From NCBI RefSeq assembly GCF_026015885.1, contig NZ_JAPDUG010000001.1, forward strand, positions 558,001-622,000: DNA of 64,000 bases. The letters run 5' to 3'. Below, piece by piece: positions 25,857 through 35,278 of the stretch. Every line of letters begins with the position of its first letter. Position 1 is the first letter of the stretch. The notes beneath the pieces were generated by a model. That model saw only the letters and a program-made list of their open reading frames with translations, searched no databases and had not been told where the DNA came from. The stretch is from Halocynthiibacter sp. SDUM655004. GTDB taxonomy: Bacteria > Pseudomonadota > Alphaproteobacteria > Rhodobacterales > Rhodobacteraceae. The position numbers were made by a program, and so were the translations under genes.

Positions 25857-26778
25857 GCCAAGAAAAGTTATCATTAGCTGTGCATTGACCGGCGCGATTC
25901 ATACGCCTTCTATGTCGCCGCATCTGCCTGTCACGCCTGATGAAATAATTGCGGAAGGACGTCGCGCGGCCGACGCTGGGGCGAGCATTCTGCATGTTCA
26001 CGCACGCGATCCGGAAACAGGTCGGCCAGATCAATCCGTCGAGGCTTTTTCGCGCATTTTGCCTGCGCTCAAGGAAACCGGAGCCGTCATTAATGTAACG
26101 ACGGGCGGCAGCCCTTTTATGGATGTCTCCGAACGCGCTGCGCCAGCGCTTCATTATAAACCGGAGCTGGCGTCGCTCAACATGGGGTCGATGAATTTCG
26201 GGCTCTATCCGATGCTCGACCGGTTCTCCGAGTTTGAGCATGACTGGGAGCGCTCGCATTTGGAGAATTCGAAGGATGTGATCTTTAAGAACACCTTCGG
26301 CGATATCGAATATATTCTTGGTGGCGGCCTTAAGAATGGTACGCGCTTTGAGTTCGAATGCTATGACATAAGCCATCTCTATTCGTTGCAACATATGGCA
26401 GCGCGAAAAGGGATCGAAGGCACGCTGTTTGTACAGTCGGTTTTCGGTCTCCTTGGGGGGATCGGCGGACATCCCGAGGACGTTCAAATGATGCGCCGCA
26501 CCGCGGATCGGCTTTTGGGCGACCGATATGAATGGTCGGTCTTGGGAGCTGGAGCCAACCAGTTGCGCATCGCGGCCATGTCGGCGGCGATGGGAGGGCA
26601 CATTCGCGTTGGTCTAGAGGACTCGCTCTGGGCTGGACCGGGTGAGAAGGCCACGTCATCCGCACAGCAAGTAGAGCTTGTTGGCCAAATCCTCGCTGGT
26701 GTTGGAGCCGAAATGGCAACTCCTGATGAAGCGCGCGATATCCTTGGGCTTAAAGGTGCATCGGAGGTTAATTTCTGA
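25849..26778 (+). CDS. BKACE family (DUF849) beta-keto acid cleavage enzyme
   Basis: 309 residues. The N-terminal 'KVIISCALTGAIHTPSMSPHLP' and the metal-binding 'ILHVHARDPETGRP' (His49, His51) identify the family; 'GLEDSLW' near the C-terminus is also conserved. BKACE enzymes transfer the CoA of acetyl-CoA: a beta-keto acid is split so that its acyl part becomes the CoA ester and an acetoacetate-type acid is released. Here the likely substrate is the 3-keto acid made by the preceding dehydrogenase. Start at 25849 with AAGGAAC upstream; next gene overlaps by one base. Confidence 0.92.
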   Translation: MAKPRKVIISCALTGAIHTPSMSPHLPVTPDEIIAEGRRAADAGASILHVHARDPETGRPDQSVEAFSRILPALKETGAVINVTTGGSPFMDVSERAAPALHYKPELASLNMGSMNFGLYPMLDRFSEFEHDWERSHLENSKDVIFKNTFGDIEYILGGGLKNGTRFEFECYDISHLYSLQHMAARKGIEGTLFVQSVFGLLGGIGGHPEDVQMMRRTADRLLGDRYEWSVLGAGANQLRIAAMSAAMGGHIRVGLEDSLWAGPGEKATSSAQQVELVGQILAGVGAEMATPDEARDILGLKGASEVNF

Positions 26779-27653
26779 TGCAGATTTCCGTTTTCGCAGA
26801 TGTGAAACCGCTTCTTGGCGAAAGCCCCCTGTGGGATGCCGAGACGCAGCGCCTCTATTTCATAGATGGGCTGGGTAAGCGGATTTTTCGCACAGACGGA
26901 AACGGCGCAAACATAACGTCTTGGATTATGCCGTCGGAGATTGGCTCAATCGCACTTGCGCGCGAAGACCGTTTGCTTGTTGCGCTGCGCGACGGATTTC
27001 ATTGGCTGGACCTTGAGAGCGGAGAGTTGACGTTCATCGCCAACCCTGAACCAGATGCCGCGAAAAACAGGTTGAATGACGGTAAGGTTGATCCCGCTGG
27101 CCGGTTTGTTTGTGGGTCAATGGATACGGGCGAAGAGAGCCCGACGGGCATGCTCTGGCAGCTGGGCTCGGGCATGTCTCTTCGCAAGCTTGATAACGGA
27201 ATAATCTGCTCCAACGGCCCATGTTGGTCGCCCGACGGCACAACGTTGTATTTCGCTGACAGCTTCCAGAGCGAGATTTACGCCTACGACTATGACGTCA
27301 AAACAGGCAGTGCCACCAACAAGCGCGTTTTTGTCGAGATGGATAAGTCACGCGGCGGCGCGCCCGATGGAGCAACTGTTGATGCAGAAGGTTTTATTTG
27401 GTCGGCGGGCGTTTTTGACGGCAGGATTTTCCGTTACGCGCCAGATGGTTCGGTTGATCGCATTATTGAAATGCCAGTTTGTAAAATCACCAGCCTGAAT
27501 TTCGGCGGCGCTGATCTAGACCGTCTTTTCGTGACCTCAATGGCCGAACCGCCACTGCCGAAATATCCCGGCGATGGCCCGCTTCGTGGCGCTGTATTCG
27601 TGATTGACGGTTTGCCTACGCACGGCATTGCCGAACCACGGTTCGCAGGGTGA
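26778..27653 (+). CDS. SMP-30/gluconolactonase-family lactonase
   Basis: 291-residue beta-propeller. Conserved 'PLLGESPLWDAETQRLYFIDG' holds the first metal-binding Glu, 'NDGKVDPAGRFVCGSM' the Asn/Asp pair and 'GAVFVIDGLPTHGIAEPRFAG' the family-typical C-terminus. Probably hydrolyses an aldonolactone to the aldonate in the cytoplasm (no signal peptide). Its start overlaps the BKACE stop (TGATG). Pairs logically with the SDR that follows. Confidence 0.9.
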   Translation: MQISVFADVKPLLGESPLWDAETQRLYFIDGLGKRIFRTDGNGANITSWIMPSEIGSIALAREDRLLVALRDGFHWLDLESGELTFIANPEPDAAKNRLNDGKVDPAGRFVCGSMDTGEESPTGMLWQLGSGMSLRKLDNGIICSNGPCWSPDGTTLYFADSFQSEIYAYDYDVKTGSATNKRVFVEMDKSRGGAPDGATVDAEGFIWSAGVFDGRIFRYAPDGSVDRIIEMPVCKITSLNFGGADLDRLFVTSMAEPPLPKYPGDGPLRGAVFVIDGLPTHGIAEPRFAG

Positions 27654-27666
27654 GGAGGGGCAGAAC

Positions 27667-28446
27667 GTGACACATCCGAAAACAGCGATCGTAACAGGAG
27701 CCGCACAAGGCATCGGCGAGGCGGCAGTGCTTCGGCTCAAGCAAGATGGCGTGAAGCGGTTTTTGTTGATCGATTGGCAATCAGAACCACTTGATGCACT
27801 TGCCGCCAAACTCGAAAGCGACGGCGCAGAGGCTCAGAGCCTAAGCATCGACCTGCGCGACATCGATACAGTAACCAGCCAAATTGGCGCAGCGATTCAA
27901 AAGCTGGGCGCGGTCGATATTTTGGTGAATGCGGCGGGCACAACCGAACGCGGCGGCCTGGCTGATACAACGCCCGATGCCTTTGATCGCATCTTTGCGC
28001 TCAATGTGCGTGCGCCGTTTTTCCTAATGCAGACCGTTGCGCCCGTAATGCGGCGTGGTGGTGTAATCGTGAATATTTGCTCCATGCTTGCCTATGGCGG
28101 CCCGCCCTTCCTTTTGGCGTATTCCTCTTCGAAGGCTGCGCTAGCAGGGTTGACCAAGGGCGCTGCAAACACGCTCAAGCGTGATGGTCTGCATGTTTTT
28201 GGCATCAATCTCGGCTGGACATGGACGCCTGCCGAACAAGAGGTGCAAACCAAGGTGCATGGCCTGCCGGAGGACTGGGCCGACACTCTCGGGGCAAAAC
28301 AACCCTTCGGGCGTTTGTTGATGCCCCAAGACCCCGCCGCCCTCATCTCTTTCCTCGCCTCTTCGGACGCGGCGATGATGACGGGGGCAATAATCGATCT
28401 TGATCAATACGTTGCAGGCACTGTGGACGACAATCCCGGCGCCTAA
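27667..28446 (+). CDS. Short-chain dehydrogenase/reductase, probable aldose dehydrogenase
   Basis: 259-residue SDR. NAD(P) motif TGAAQGIG at 10-17, 'NAAG', catalytic Tyr and Lys in 'AYSSSKAAL'. Start is GTG at 27667 with GAGGAGGGG 6 bases upstream; an ATG frame from 27604 would overlap the lactonase end. Near a lactonase and a sugar importer it is best read as the first oxidation step, aldose to lactone. Other hydroxyls are possible. Confidence 0.85.
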   Translation: MTHPKTAIVTGAAQGIGEAAVLRLKQDGVKRFLLIDWQSEPLDALAAKLESDGAEAQSLSIDLRDIDTVTSQIGAAIQKLGAVDILVNAAGTTERGGLADTTPDAFDRIFALNVRAPFFLMQTVAPVMRRGGVIVNICSMLAYGGPPFLLAYSSSKAALAGLTKGAANTLKRDGLHVFGINLGWTWTPAEQEVQTKVHGLPEDWADTLGAKQPFGRLLMPQDPAALISFLASSDAAMMTGAIIDLDQYVAGTVDDNPGA

Positions 28447-28454
28447 TGCCAATC

Positions 28455-28473
28455 GGGGCGGAAAATCCGCCCC
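28455..28473 (+). other. Small stem-loop before binding-protein gene
   Basis: Perfect 7-bp inverted repeat GGGGCGG / CCGCCCC with a 5-base loop in the 46-base gap before the binding-protein start. May separate catabolic and transport parts of the transcript. Confidence 0.5.
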
Positions 28474-28492
28474 TACAATAGGGAGAGAGAAG

Positions 28493-29536
28493 ATGAAGAG
28501 AAGATCTGTAATGAGCCTCTTGGCTGGTTTGAGCCTGAGTGCGTTGATGACCGCGCCTGCTTTGGCCGCGGATATCACGGTCGGCATGAGCTGGGCCAAC
28601 TATCAGGAAGAGCGCTGGAAAATCGATGAAAGCGGGCTGCGCGCCGGACTTGAGGAAGCCGGAGCGGAATTGGTAACCGCAGACGCCCAGAGTTCTAACG
28701 AGCGTCAGGCATCCGATATCGACGGTTTGTTGGCACGTGGCGTTGATGTTTTGCTCATCGTTGCTTGGGATTCCGAGGCGATTATCCCATCAGTTGAACG
28801 CGCGCTTGCCGAGGGTGTTCCGGTTATCGCCTATGAACGTCAAATCGAGTATCCGGGCGTTTACTATGTCGCGTTCGACCCTGTCGAAGTGGGCCGCATT
28901 CAGGCGCGTGAGCTTGTCCGTGCGCAGCCCAAAGGCGATTACGTTATTATCAAAGGCAGCCCAACAGACCAATACGCCCACTATGTTCTGACGGGCCAGA
29001 AAGAGATTATCGATCCACTTATCGCAAACGGCGATATCACAATTGTTGGCGAGCAATGGACCGATGGCTGGGTGCCGGATAACGCGCAGAAAAATATGGA
29101 AAATATCCTCACCGCTGTGAACGACAAAGTAGATGCTGTTCTCGCGTCTAATGACGGGACTGCAGGCGGCGTAGTTGCTGCGCTTACATCCGTTGGCCTT
29201 GAGGGCATTCCTGTGTCTGGTCAGGATGGGGACATCGCGGCGCTTAACCGTATCGCACTCGGCACGCAAACCGTGACCGCGTGGAAAGACGCCCGCGAAC
29301 TTGGCCGTCTTGGCGCGAAAGTTGCGCTTGAACTGGCCAAGGGCACGGCGCCTGAAGATATTGAAGGCTCTGTTGTTTGGGACAAAGGCCCCAAAGGCAC
29401 GGCGCAAAACGCATCGGTTCTCGCGCCGGTAACAATCACCCACGAGAACCTCGATGTGGTGGTTGATGCCGACTGGATCTCCAAAGAAGACCTCTGCGCG
29501 GGCGTCACGGAAAACGCACCTGCTGCATGTAACTAA
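28493..29536 (+). CDS. Sugar-binding periplasmic protein, XylF-like (CUT2)
   Basis: 347 residues with signal peptide MKRRSVMSLLAGLSLSALMT...ALA. The mature start DITVGMSWANYQEERWKIDE and 'NERQASDIDGLLARGVDVLLIVAWDSEAI' follow the pattern of D-xylose-binding XylF. The start at 28493 has AGGGAGAGAG upstream. It probably binds a pentose or related aldose that the downstream permease imports. No kinase or isomerase is present nearby, which fits an oxidative route. Confidence 0.9.
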   Translation: MKRRSVMSLLAGLSLSALMTAPALAADITVGMSWANYQEERWKIDESGLRAGLEEAGAELVTADAQSSNERQASDIDGLLARGVDVLLIVAWDSEAIIPSVERALAEGVPVIAYERQIEYPGVYYVAFDPVEVGRIQARELVRAQPKGDYVIIKGSPTDQYAHYVLTGQKEIIDPLIANGDITIVGEQWTDGWVPDNAQKNMENILTAVNDKVDAVLASNDGTAGGVVAALTSVGLEGIPVSGQDGDIAALNRIALGTQTVTAWKDARELGRLGAKVALELAKGTAPEDIEGSVVWDKGPKGTAQNASVLAPVTITHENLDVVVDADWISKEDLCAGVTENAPAACN

Positions 29537-29543
29537 ACCCCTT

Positions 29544-29565
29544 GGGTCGGCCTTCAGGCCGGCCC
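29544..29565 (+). terminator. Intra-operon stem-loop after binding-protein gene
   Basis: GGGTCGGCC / GGCCGGCCC, 9 bp with one G-T pair and loop TTCA, between the binding-protein stop and the permease start. A weak T-containing tail follows. Confidence 0.7.
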
Positions 29566-29587
29566 GTTCTGAATTTTGGGAAACGCC

Positions 29588-30799
29588 ATGACCACCGAGA
29601 CCCTAGAGCCGCCATCGTTGGCAGAACCGACAAACAAACGCGGGTTCAACGTTCGCACGTTGTCGCTTGTTGGTCTGCTCGTCGTTATTGCCGTGACGTT
29701 CCATTTCTTGTCAGGAGGTTTGTTCCTCTCGGCGCGGAACCTTTATAACCTCGTTGTGCAGACCAGCGTGGTCGCCATTTTGGCATGCGGCATGACGCTG
29801 GTCATTGTGACCCGCAATATTGACCTCTCTGTGGGGTCCGTATTGGGCTGCGTCGGGATGGTCATCGCGTTGCTCCAGATCGAGATTTTCCCACAAGATG
29901 CAGCATGGAACTGGCCGCTCACGGTTGCTATCGGCATCGGGCTTGGCGCCTTGATTGGTGCGTGGCACGGTGTTTGGATCGCCTATTTTGGTGTGCCTTC
30001 TTTTGTTGTGACGCTTGGCGGTTTGCTTATCTTCCGAGGGGCCGCCTTCGAGGTTGCTCAGGGCAAAACCCTCGCGCCGTTTGATCCCGTTTATCGGCTG
30101 TTTGGTGGCGGTATTGATGGCGCGCTCGGCGTTGGCCCGAGTTGGGCGTTGTTTGCGATTATTATGGTGCTTTATGGTCTTGGAGAAGTTCTCGTCCATC
30201 GTCGCCAGATGCGGCTTGGGTTTGACTCGACCGTTCGCACCAAATTGCTGCGCTTCCTGGCTGTATTCGTGGTTGCTGCCGCATTCGTTGCCACGATGAA
30301 CTCCTATATGAAACCTCGGAGCGATATCGGGCGCGGCATTCCGGTTCCTGCACTTGTGCTTCTATCAGTTGTGCTGTTCATGGAGTTCGTTACCCGCTTC
30401 ACCACCTTCGGCCGTTACATTTTTGCTATCGGTGGCAATATCGAAGCTGCGCGGCTTAACGGCATTCCAACACGTCGCACAGTACTCAAGGTCTTTATCG
30501 CGATGGGGGTTCTCTGTGCGATTGCCGCTGTTGTGACCACCGCGCGCCTGAACGCCGGAACGTCAAGCACTGGCGAATTGTTGGAGCTTTCAGCCATCGC
30601 GGCTGCGGTGATCGGGGGGGCGTCCCTCTCTGGTGGTCGCGGAACAATCGCGGGGGCGGTTGTCGGGGCGTTGATTATTCAGAGCCTCGAAAGCGGAATG
30701 GTGCTGATTGGCGCTTCGAGTTCGCAGCGGATGGTCGCTATTGGCCTTGTCCTGATGGTCGCTGTTCTGGCGGATAAATATCTGTCGGGCGAAGAGTGA
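29588..30799 (+). CDS. Sugar ABC transporter permease, XylH-like (CUT2)
   Basis: 403 residues, close to XylH length and longer than RbsC, with about ten hydrophobic segments. Conserved '[22 protein letters not shown]' and '[29 protein letters not shown]' are hallmarks of the ribose/xylose branched family. Start at 29588 ([10 protein letters not shown]). Single permease gene, expected to form a homodimer. Confidence 0.93.
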   Translation: MTTETLEPPSLAEPTNKRGFNVRTLSLVGLLVVIAVTFHFLSGGLFLSARNLYNLVVQTSVVAILACGMTLVIVTRNIDLSVGSVLGCVGMVIALLQIEIFPQDAAWNWPLTVAIGIGLGALIGAWHGVWIAYFGVPSFVVTLGGLLIFRGAAFEVAQGKTLAPFDPVYRLFGGGIDGALGVGPSWALFAIIMVLYGLGEVLVHRRQMRLGFDSTVRTKLLRFLAVFVVAAAFVATMNSYMKPRSDIGRGIPVPALVLLSVVLFMEFVTRFTTFGRYIFAIGGNIEAARLNGIPTRRTVLKVFIAMGVLCAIAAVVTTARLNAGTSSTGELLELSAIAAAVIGGASLSGGRGTIAGAVVGALIIQSLESGMVLIGASSSQRMVAIGLVLMVAVLADKYLSGEE

Positions 30800-30812
30800 G
30801 GAGGGCACAATC

Positions 30813-31595
30813 ATGAAACCACTTATTGAAATGCGCGGCGTGTCCAAGGCTTTCGGCGGCGTCCATGCTGTTGAAGATGTAGATGTCGATCTCTATCCAG
30901 GCGAGGTTGTTGCTGTTTTGGGGCACAACGGTGCGGGTAAATCCACTCTGATGAAAATGCTCGCAGGAGCCTATCGTCGAGATACGGGCACCGTGTTGGT
31001 TGACGGCAATCCAGCAGAGCTATCGTCCCCGGCAGAGGCTTTCGACTTGGGCATTGAAACCATCCACCAGACCTTGGCGCTTGCGGACAATCTCGATGCA
31101 TCCGCTAACCTGTTCTTGGGGCGTGAAATCGCGTGGAGGGTTGGGCCGTTCAAGATTATGGACAGCGCGCAAATGCGCGACCATGCAGCCAAGGTTATCA
31201 ACCAGCTAAATCCGCGTTTTACCAACCTGAACACCCCGTGTCGTGATCTGTCTGGTGGACAACGCCAAACGATTGCAATCGCCCGAGCGATCCACTTTGA
31301 GGCGCGCGTTTTGATTATGGACGAGCCAACCGCCGCGCTTGGCCCGCATGAAACCGCAATGGTTGGCGAGTTGATCCGCGAACTCAAAGCCAAAGGGATC
31401 GGCATCTTCCTCATCAGCCACGATATGCACGATGTGTTTGATCTTGCCGATAGACTCGTCGTTATGAAGAACGGGCAAGTGGTGGGGTCAGCCAAAAAAG
31501 ATGACGTAACTCAGGACGAAGTGCTCGGTATGATCATCCTCGGCAAGTGCCCTCCCAATGCCGAACCAGGGCCTGGGGCGCGTGTGAGCCAGTAG
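30813..31595 (+). CDS. Sugar ABC transporter ATPase, single-domain XylG-like
   Basis: 260 residues: one nucleotide-binding domain, whereas E. coli XylG has two fused. Walker A GHNGAGKS (37-44), signature 'LSGGQRQTI', Walker B '[12 protein letters not shown]', H-loop 'ISHDMHD'. GAGGAGGGC lies upstream. Last gene of the operon; a 193-bp gap with nothing recognisable separates it from the convergent next operon. Confidence 0.92.
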   Translation: MKPLIEMRGVSKAFGGVHAVEDVDVDLYPGEVVAVLGHNGAGKSTLMKMLAGAYRRDTGTVLVDGNPAELSSPAEAFDLGIETIHQTLALADNLDASANLFLGREIAWRVGPFKIMDSAQMRDHAAKVINQLNPRFTNLNTPCRDLSGGQRQTIAIARAIHFEARVLIMDEPTAALGPHETAMVGELIRELKAKGIGIFLISHDMHDVFDLADRLVVMKNGQVVGSAKKDDVTQDEVLGMIILGKCPPNAEPGPGARVSQ

Positions 31596-31788
31596 GTAGA
31601 TTTTGCAAGCTCGGACTGTTCGGATGTGCCGGAGTAGAAGTTCTATGACAACGGTCTTCGCTGTATTGGTAGCGTGCAGCCGCGGTATGATTTGTATGTC
31701 GTCAACAACGGCAACTTACATTGATCAACACAAGCGGTGCCAGATTTGTTGGTGCCCTCAAGTAATCGCGAGGTATTGAAGCGGCGTC

Positions 31789-32484
31789 CTAAGTTCTCGC
31801 GGCTTCGAATTCTGCCCATGCGGCTTCGAAGGCTTCAAAGTCAAAACCCTCTTTGCGCGCGGGTTCAAGGATGAGGCTTTCTGTGTCGAGCAACTTGCGA
31901 ATTGCAGCTTCCAATTCGGGAATTACTTCTGGTGGGATCACCAGTGCGCCGTGTCTGTCTGCGTGAACCAGATCGCCATCGGCAACACGCATTCCAAAGA
32001 TTGTTACTGGCTCGCCGATCTCTTTTACATGGACAAATCCATGGCTCGGACCGATGGACCCTGCAACAACTGGGTATCCATCAGGCACATCCCCAAGATC
32101 GCGCATAACCCCGTTTGTAAGCGTTCCGGATAGGCCGAGCCCCTTGTGGACGGTGGTGTTTATCTCGCCCCAGAAGGCGCCGATGCAATGTGGGAAATCC
32201 ACGTCTTCAACCACGGCAATGGCGGGGCGCGGACCTTCTGACATGTGACGATAATAGTCCATGCGCCGTGCTTTTATCACCTCTGGCGCTTCGGTGGGCG
32301 GAGCAACTGCGGCAATTCGTGCGGTACGCGCATAGCCGACCATCGCGGGAGCATCCGGATGTGACGTCAACATTGTACTGCGCGTGAAATCATTAAAGCC
32401 GCGTTTGCCTTGAGCCACCTCAATGGCGTTGCACACTGTGGGCGTATCGACCTGCTTAAGCAGCTTTAGAAGAGTGTCGTTCAT
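31789..32484 (-). CDS. RraA-like / 4-hydroxy-4-methyl-2-oxoglutarate aldolase-type protein
   Basis: 231 residues of the RraA/HMG-aldolase fold. The family motif 'NGVMRDLGDV' supplies the conserved Arg-Asp for metal and substrate, and 'DGDLVHADRHGALVIPPEVIPEL' is the typical C-terminal block. Catalytic relatives perform retro-aldol or decarboxylation reactions giving pyruvate; RNase E inhibitors are the other branch. The operon context favours an enzyme. Last gene of the long minus-strand operon, overlapping the hydrolase stop by one base, with TGGAGGC before its start. Confidence 0.85.
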   Translation of the reverse strand: MNDTLLKLLKQVDTPTVCNAIEVAQGKRGFNDFTRSTMLTSHPDAPAMVGYARTARIAAVAPPTEAPEVIKARRMDYYRHMSEGPRPAIAVVEDVDFPHCIGAFWGEINTTVHKGLGLSGTLTNGVMRDLGDVPDGYPVVAGSIGPSHGFVHVKEIGEPVTIFGMRVADGDLVHADRHGALVIPPEVIPELEAAIRKLLDTESLILEPARKEGFDFEAFEAAWAEFEAART

Positions 32485-33176
32485 TATGCCTCCAGCCAGC
32501 GGGCCAGTGCCGCGTTGGTTTTTTCGGGTTGTTCAAGCGTGGGCAAATGCCCCGCGTTTTCTATAATTTCCAGATGCGCGCCCTCGATCAGATCCGCCAT
32601 CATTTCGTGTCGCTCAACAGGGCAGAGGATATCTTCTCTTCCGCAGAGAACGAGCGCGGGAATCTTGGCGTTACGCAATGTTTCTGTTTGGTCTGGCCGG
32701 TCCATCAACGCGCGCGATTGGGTCAGGAACACATGCGGCCCCAGATCAAGAGCCATATCCATGCAGAGATCGAGCGTTTCATAGCGACGCGGGCCGGAGC
32801 TTAGATAGTTAGGCTTCATTTCGTCGCGCATTACGGTTGCGAGCCCACCGTCGCGCACCGCCATCATCTGGGGAAAACGGCGCGCCTTAACCTCCTCAAG
32901 TTCGGCAAGCGGGTTGGTGTCGAGAAGCGCTATGCGTTCAACGCGCTCGCCCCCTTGCCGAAGAACCTCCATGGCCACGATCCCGCCCATCGACAGCCCT
33001 GCTAGGGCAAATCGGGGTGGGGCGTTGGCCAGAATATCGCGTGCAAGCCCCTCGACGGTGACGCGTTCAACAAGTGGCGCGCAGGCCACCATACGTTGAC
33101 CGGAAAACGCGGCAAACTGCGGCGCAAAGAGCCGCGCATCACACATCATACCAGGGAGCATCACAAGCGGTGTCAT
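32484..33176 (-). CDS. Alpha/beta-hydrolase
   Basis: 230 residues. Nucleophile elbow GLSMGG with Ser62, acid in 'LCGREDILCPVE' and His in 'NAGHLPTLEQPE'. No signal peptide, so cytoplasmic. Could hydrolyse an ester or thioester or cleave a C-C bond; the sequence does not say which. Start overlaps the previous stop by four bases (ATGA), so it is coupled to the MetE-like gene. Confidence 0.85.
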   Translation of the reverse strand: MTPLVMLPGMMCDARLFAPQFAAFSGQRMVACAPLVERVTVEGLARDILANAPPRFALAGLSMGGIVAMEVLRQGGERVERIALLDTNPLAELEEVKARRFPQMMAVRDGGLATVMRDEMKPNYLSSGPRRYETLDLCMDMALDLGPHVFLTQSRALMDRPDQTETLRNAKIPALVLCGREDILCPVERHEMMADLIEGAHLEIIENAGHLPTLEQPEKTNAALARWLEA

Positions 33177-34297
33177 TTAACCAGCGCAGCCCCCTCGGAT
33201 AGTGCCGCGAGCTTGGCATAGGCAATGTCCGGATCAATGGCACCAAAGCCCGCAAATGTCCCAAACCCACAGTCGCTTCCAGCAATGACCCGCTCCGCGC
33301 CAACGATATCGGCAAACCGACCGATGCGCTCTGCGACGAGTTCGGGGTGCTCAACGAAATTGGTGGTTGTGTCGACAACGCCTGGCACGAGGACTTTATC
33401 GTCAGGAATATCACCGCGACGGTCACGGAACGTTGTCCATTCATGTCCATGGCGCGGGTTCGAAGTTTCAAACAGCACGTAGCGCGATTTGGTGCTCATC
33501 AAGGTATCAAACATCTTGGCCATCGGAATATCGCAGCAATGTGGCCCTTCGTAATTACCCCAGCAAATGTGCACGCGCACCTTTTCTGTAGGTACATCAG
33601 ACAGCGCGTGATTGAGCGCTTCGACGTGCATATCGGCAACTTTGATAAACTCGTCGTCGCTTAAATCGGTAAAGAGCATATGTCGCGACAAGGCCAGATC
33701 AGGGCAGTCCAGTTGCAGATCAAGCCCTGAAGCCACGATGGTTTCGTATTCGGCCTTCATCGCATCAGCTAGAGCCGCAAGATAAGCCTCGCGCGACTTG
33801 TAGTAGTCGTTCTGAAGGAACAGAGAGATCACCCCGGGGCTTGCGGCATTCATAAATCCGCGCTCCGCTCCATGTTCTTTCATTGCGGCTTTGAGATTGG
33901 CGATGTCTTTTTCGAGTTCGCCCTGACCTTTGGATCGTACCTCGCCAACGCACATAGGGCGTGCGTATTGCGGAGTTCCGCCATCATCGGCCAACCGCTT
34001 CAGGAAACCGGGGAACATCTTGAGGTCCGCTGGCGGATTGCGCGGGCTGTCACCGTCAAAGCCGGTGTAGCGATCTTTGACGTATGTGGCGTAGGATATC
34101 TTGGATGTCTCGCCGTCAGAGACGATATCAATTCCAGCCTCGACCTGCTTGCGAACCGTTTCGGAAACGGCCTCCGTCATGCAGGTGTCAAAGGCATCTG
34201 TGTCAAAGGGCTTGCCATTCTCGCGTGCGAAAATGAAATCGACTACATCCTGCGTGCGCGGCAAGGAGCCCACATGGGTTGTTTTGATACGGGTCAT
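33173..34297 (-). CDS. MetE C-terminal-domain-like zinc alkyl/methyltransferase (EaCoMT-like size)
   Basis: 374-residue protein with the UROD/MetE-C barrel. The N-terminus TTHVGSLPR and the zinc ligands His243 and Cys245 ('VHICWGN') and Cys343 ('GSDCGFGT') match methionine synthase II and epoxyalkane:coenzyme M transferase, which activate a thiol at zinc. It lacks the N-terminal half of true MetE. In a catabolic operon it is unlikely to make methionine; transfer of an alkyl, methyl or opened epoxide group to a thiol is more plausible. AGAGGAG precedes the start. Function not assigned experimentally as far as I know. Confidence 0.85.
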   Translation of the reverse strand: MTRIKTTHVGSLPRTQDVVDFIFARENGKPFDTDAFDTCMTEAVSETVRKQVEAGIDIVSDGETSKISYATYVKDRYTGFDGDSPRNPPADLKMFPGFLKRLADDGGTPQYARPMCVGEVRSKGQGELEKDIANLKAAMKEHGAERGFMNAASPGVISLFLQNDYYKSREAYLAALADAMKAEYETIVASGLDLQLDCPDLALSRHMLFTDLSDDEFIKVADMHVEALNHALSDVPTEKVRVHICWGNYEGPHCCDIPMAKMFDTLMSTKSRYVLFETSNPRHGHEWTTFRDRRGDIPDDKVLVPGVVDTTTNFVEHPELVAERIGRFADIVGAERVIAGSDCGFGTFAGFGAIDPDIAYAKLAALSEGAALVK

Positions 34298-34315
34298 AAT
34301 GGGCTCCTCTTGAGG

Positions 34316-35278
34316 TTAGCTTCCGGTCCAGGTCAGGCCGGCGGGATCATCGGTGGTGCGAACGCGGTAGAGGCTCGCTTCGCCGGTCATCGATGGGGCG
34401 AGTGCGTGTTCTTCTCCTGGGTTAATCAGGCACGTATCGCCAGGATTAAGAACGGTTTCGCCCCCCTGCCACCGGAGCTTCCAGTGTCCGCGCATTGGCA
34501 TCAAAACTGTTGGTTTGTCATGGCTGTGCATCTCGTCTGGAATTGAACCTCGGGTTAAGAAATCAATCTCAAAACCCGGCTTGTCCTTGAGCAATGCATC
34601 CTCGCCGATCACCTTGGCGGGTTGCTTGCCGGCAAGCGCCATCAGGTCCCAATACCGCGCGACATAATCACGGATGACACCATCGACAGGAACTTCGGGA
34701 AATGCCTTCAGCTCTTCTTCCGTCAAAAGCGGCATCGGGTTTACGCCTTGGGGTAATGTCTCGCCTTTTTTAGTGTCGTACAGTGTGCCGTTCTCGCCGA
34801 GCACAAGCCCGTGGTTGCTCGCGTCTTCGATAACTTGTGGCGCCCAAGTTACGCCGCCGCCCGCGTCATCTCCGCCGAGGACGGCCATGATCATTCCGTA
34901 GTCGGTTCCGATGTTCTCGAACCCGCGGAAAATGCCGGTTGGAATGTTGAAAATGTCACCTTCCTCGGCCACGAATTCACCCGCAGTTCCATAGCGGCCC
35001 CAGAAGAACCGCCAGCGGCCCTTGAGAACAAAGAACACCTCTGCCGTTGTATGGGAATGAAGCGAGTTTCGGCATTTGGGCGGCTGACCTGCAGCGCCGA
35101 TGTTGAAGCCGATTTGGTCGGTGATGTGTACGTGTTGATCGGGGCTTTCGCTGACGCCGCCGCCAATAATGGTGAAGTTTTCCTTTTGATCGGAGCCTGG
35201 TGTGTGGGCGTCGATAAAGGCTGTTTTACAGGGGCGCAGATCGCCATAACGTACGATGCGGTCTTGAATAGTTGTCAT
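34316..35278 (-). CDS. Bicupin protein
   Basis: 320 residues with two cupin folds. The first has the metal-type motif 'LHSHTTAEVFFVLKGRW' (His74, His76, Glu80), the second 'EMHSHDKPTVLMPMRGHW' (about 251-268) which keeps the HxH but not the Glu. N-terminal about 40 residues are unlike either. Relatives include gentisate-dioxygenase-like and sugar-acid isomerase proteins. AGGAG lies upstream of the start. No reaction can be assigned; a metal-dependent isomerase, lyase or dioxygenase step is likely. Confidence 0.8.
   Translation of the reverse strand: MTTIQDRIVRYGDLRPCKTAFIDAHTPGSDQKENFTIIGGGVSESPDQHVHITDQIGFNIGAAGQPPKCRNSLHSHTTAEVFFVLKGRWRFFWGRYGTAGEFVAEEGDIFNIPTGIFRGFENIGTDYGMIMAVLGGDDAGGGVTWAPQVIEDASNHGLVLGENGTLYDTKKGETLPQGVNPMPLLTEEELKAFPEVPVDGVIRDYVARYWDLMALAGKQPAKVIGEDALLKDKPGFEIDFLTRGSIPDEMHSHDKPTVLMPMRGHWKLRWQGGETVLNPGDTCLINPGEEHALAPSMTGEASLYRVRTTDDPAGLTWTGS

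Noticed and set aside
31596-31788. Possible small gene or terminator between the convergent operons
   Set aside because: No open frame with a ribosome binding site and no strong T-tailed hairpin could be identified in the 193 bases.
33173-34297. Assignment as methionine synthase MetE
   Set aside because: Only the C-terminal catalytic barrel is present (374 residues, about half of MetE) and the operon is catabolic.
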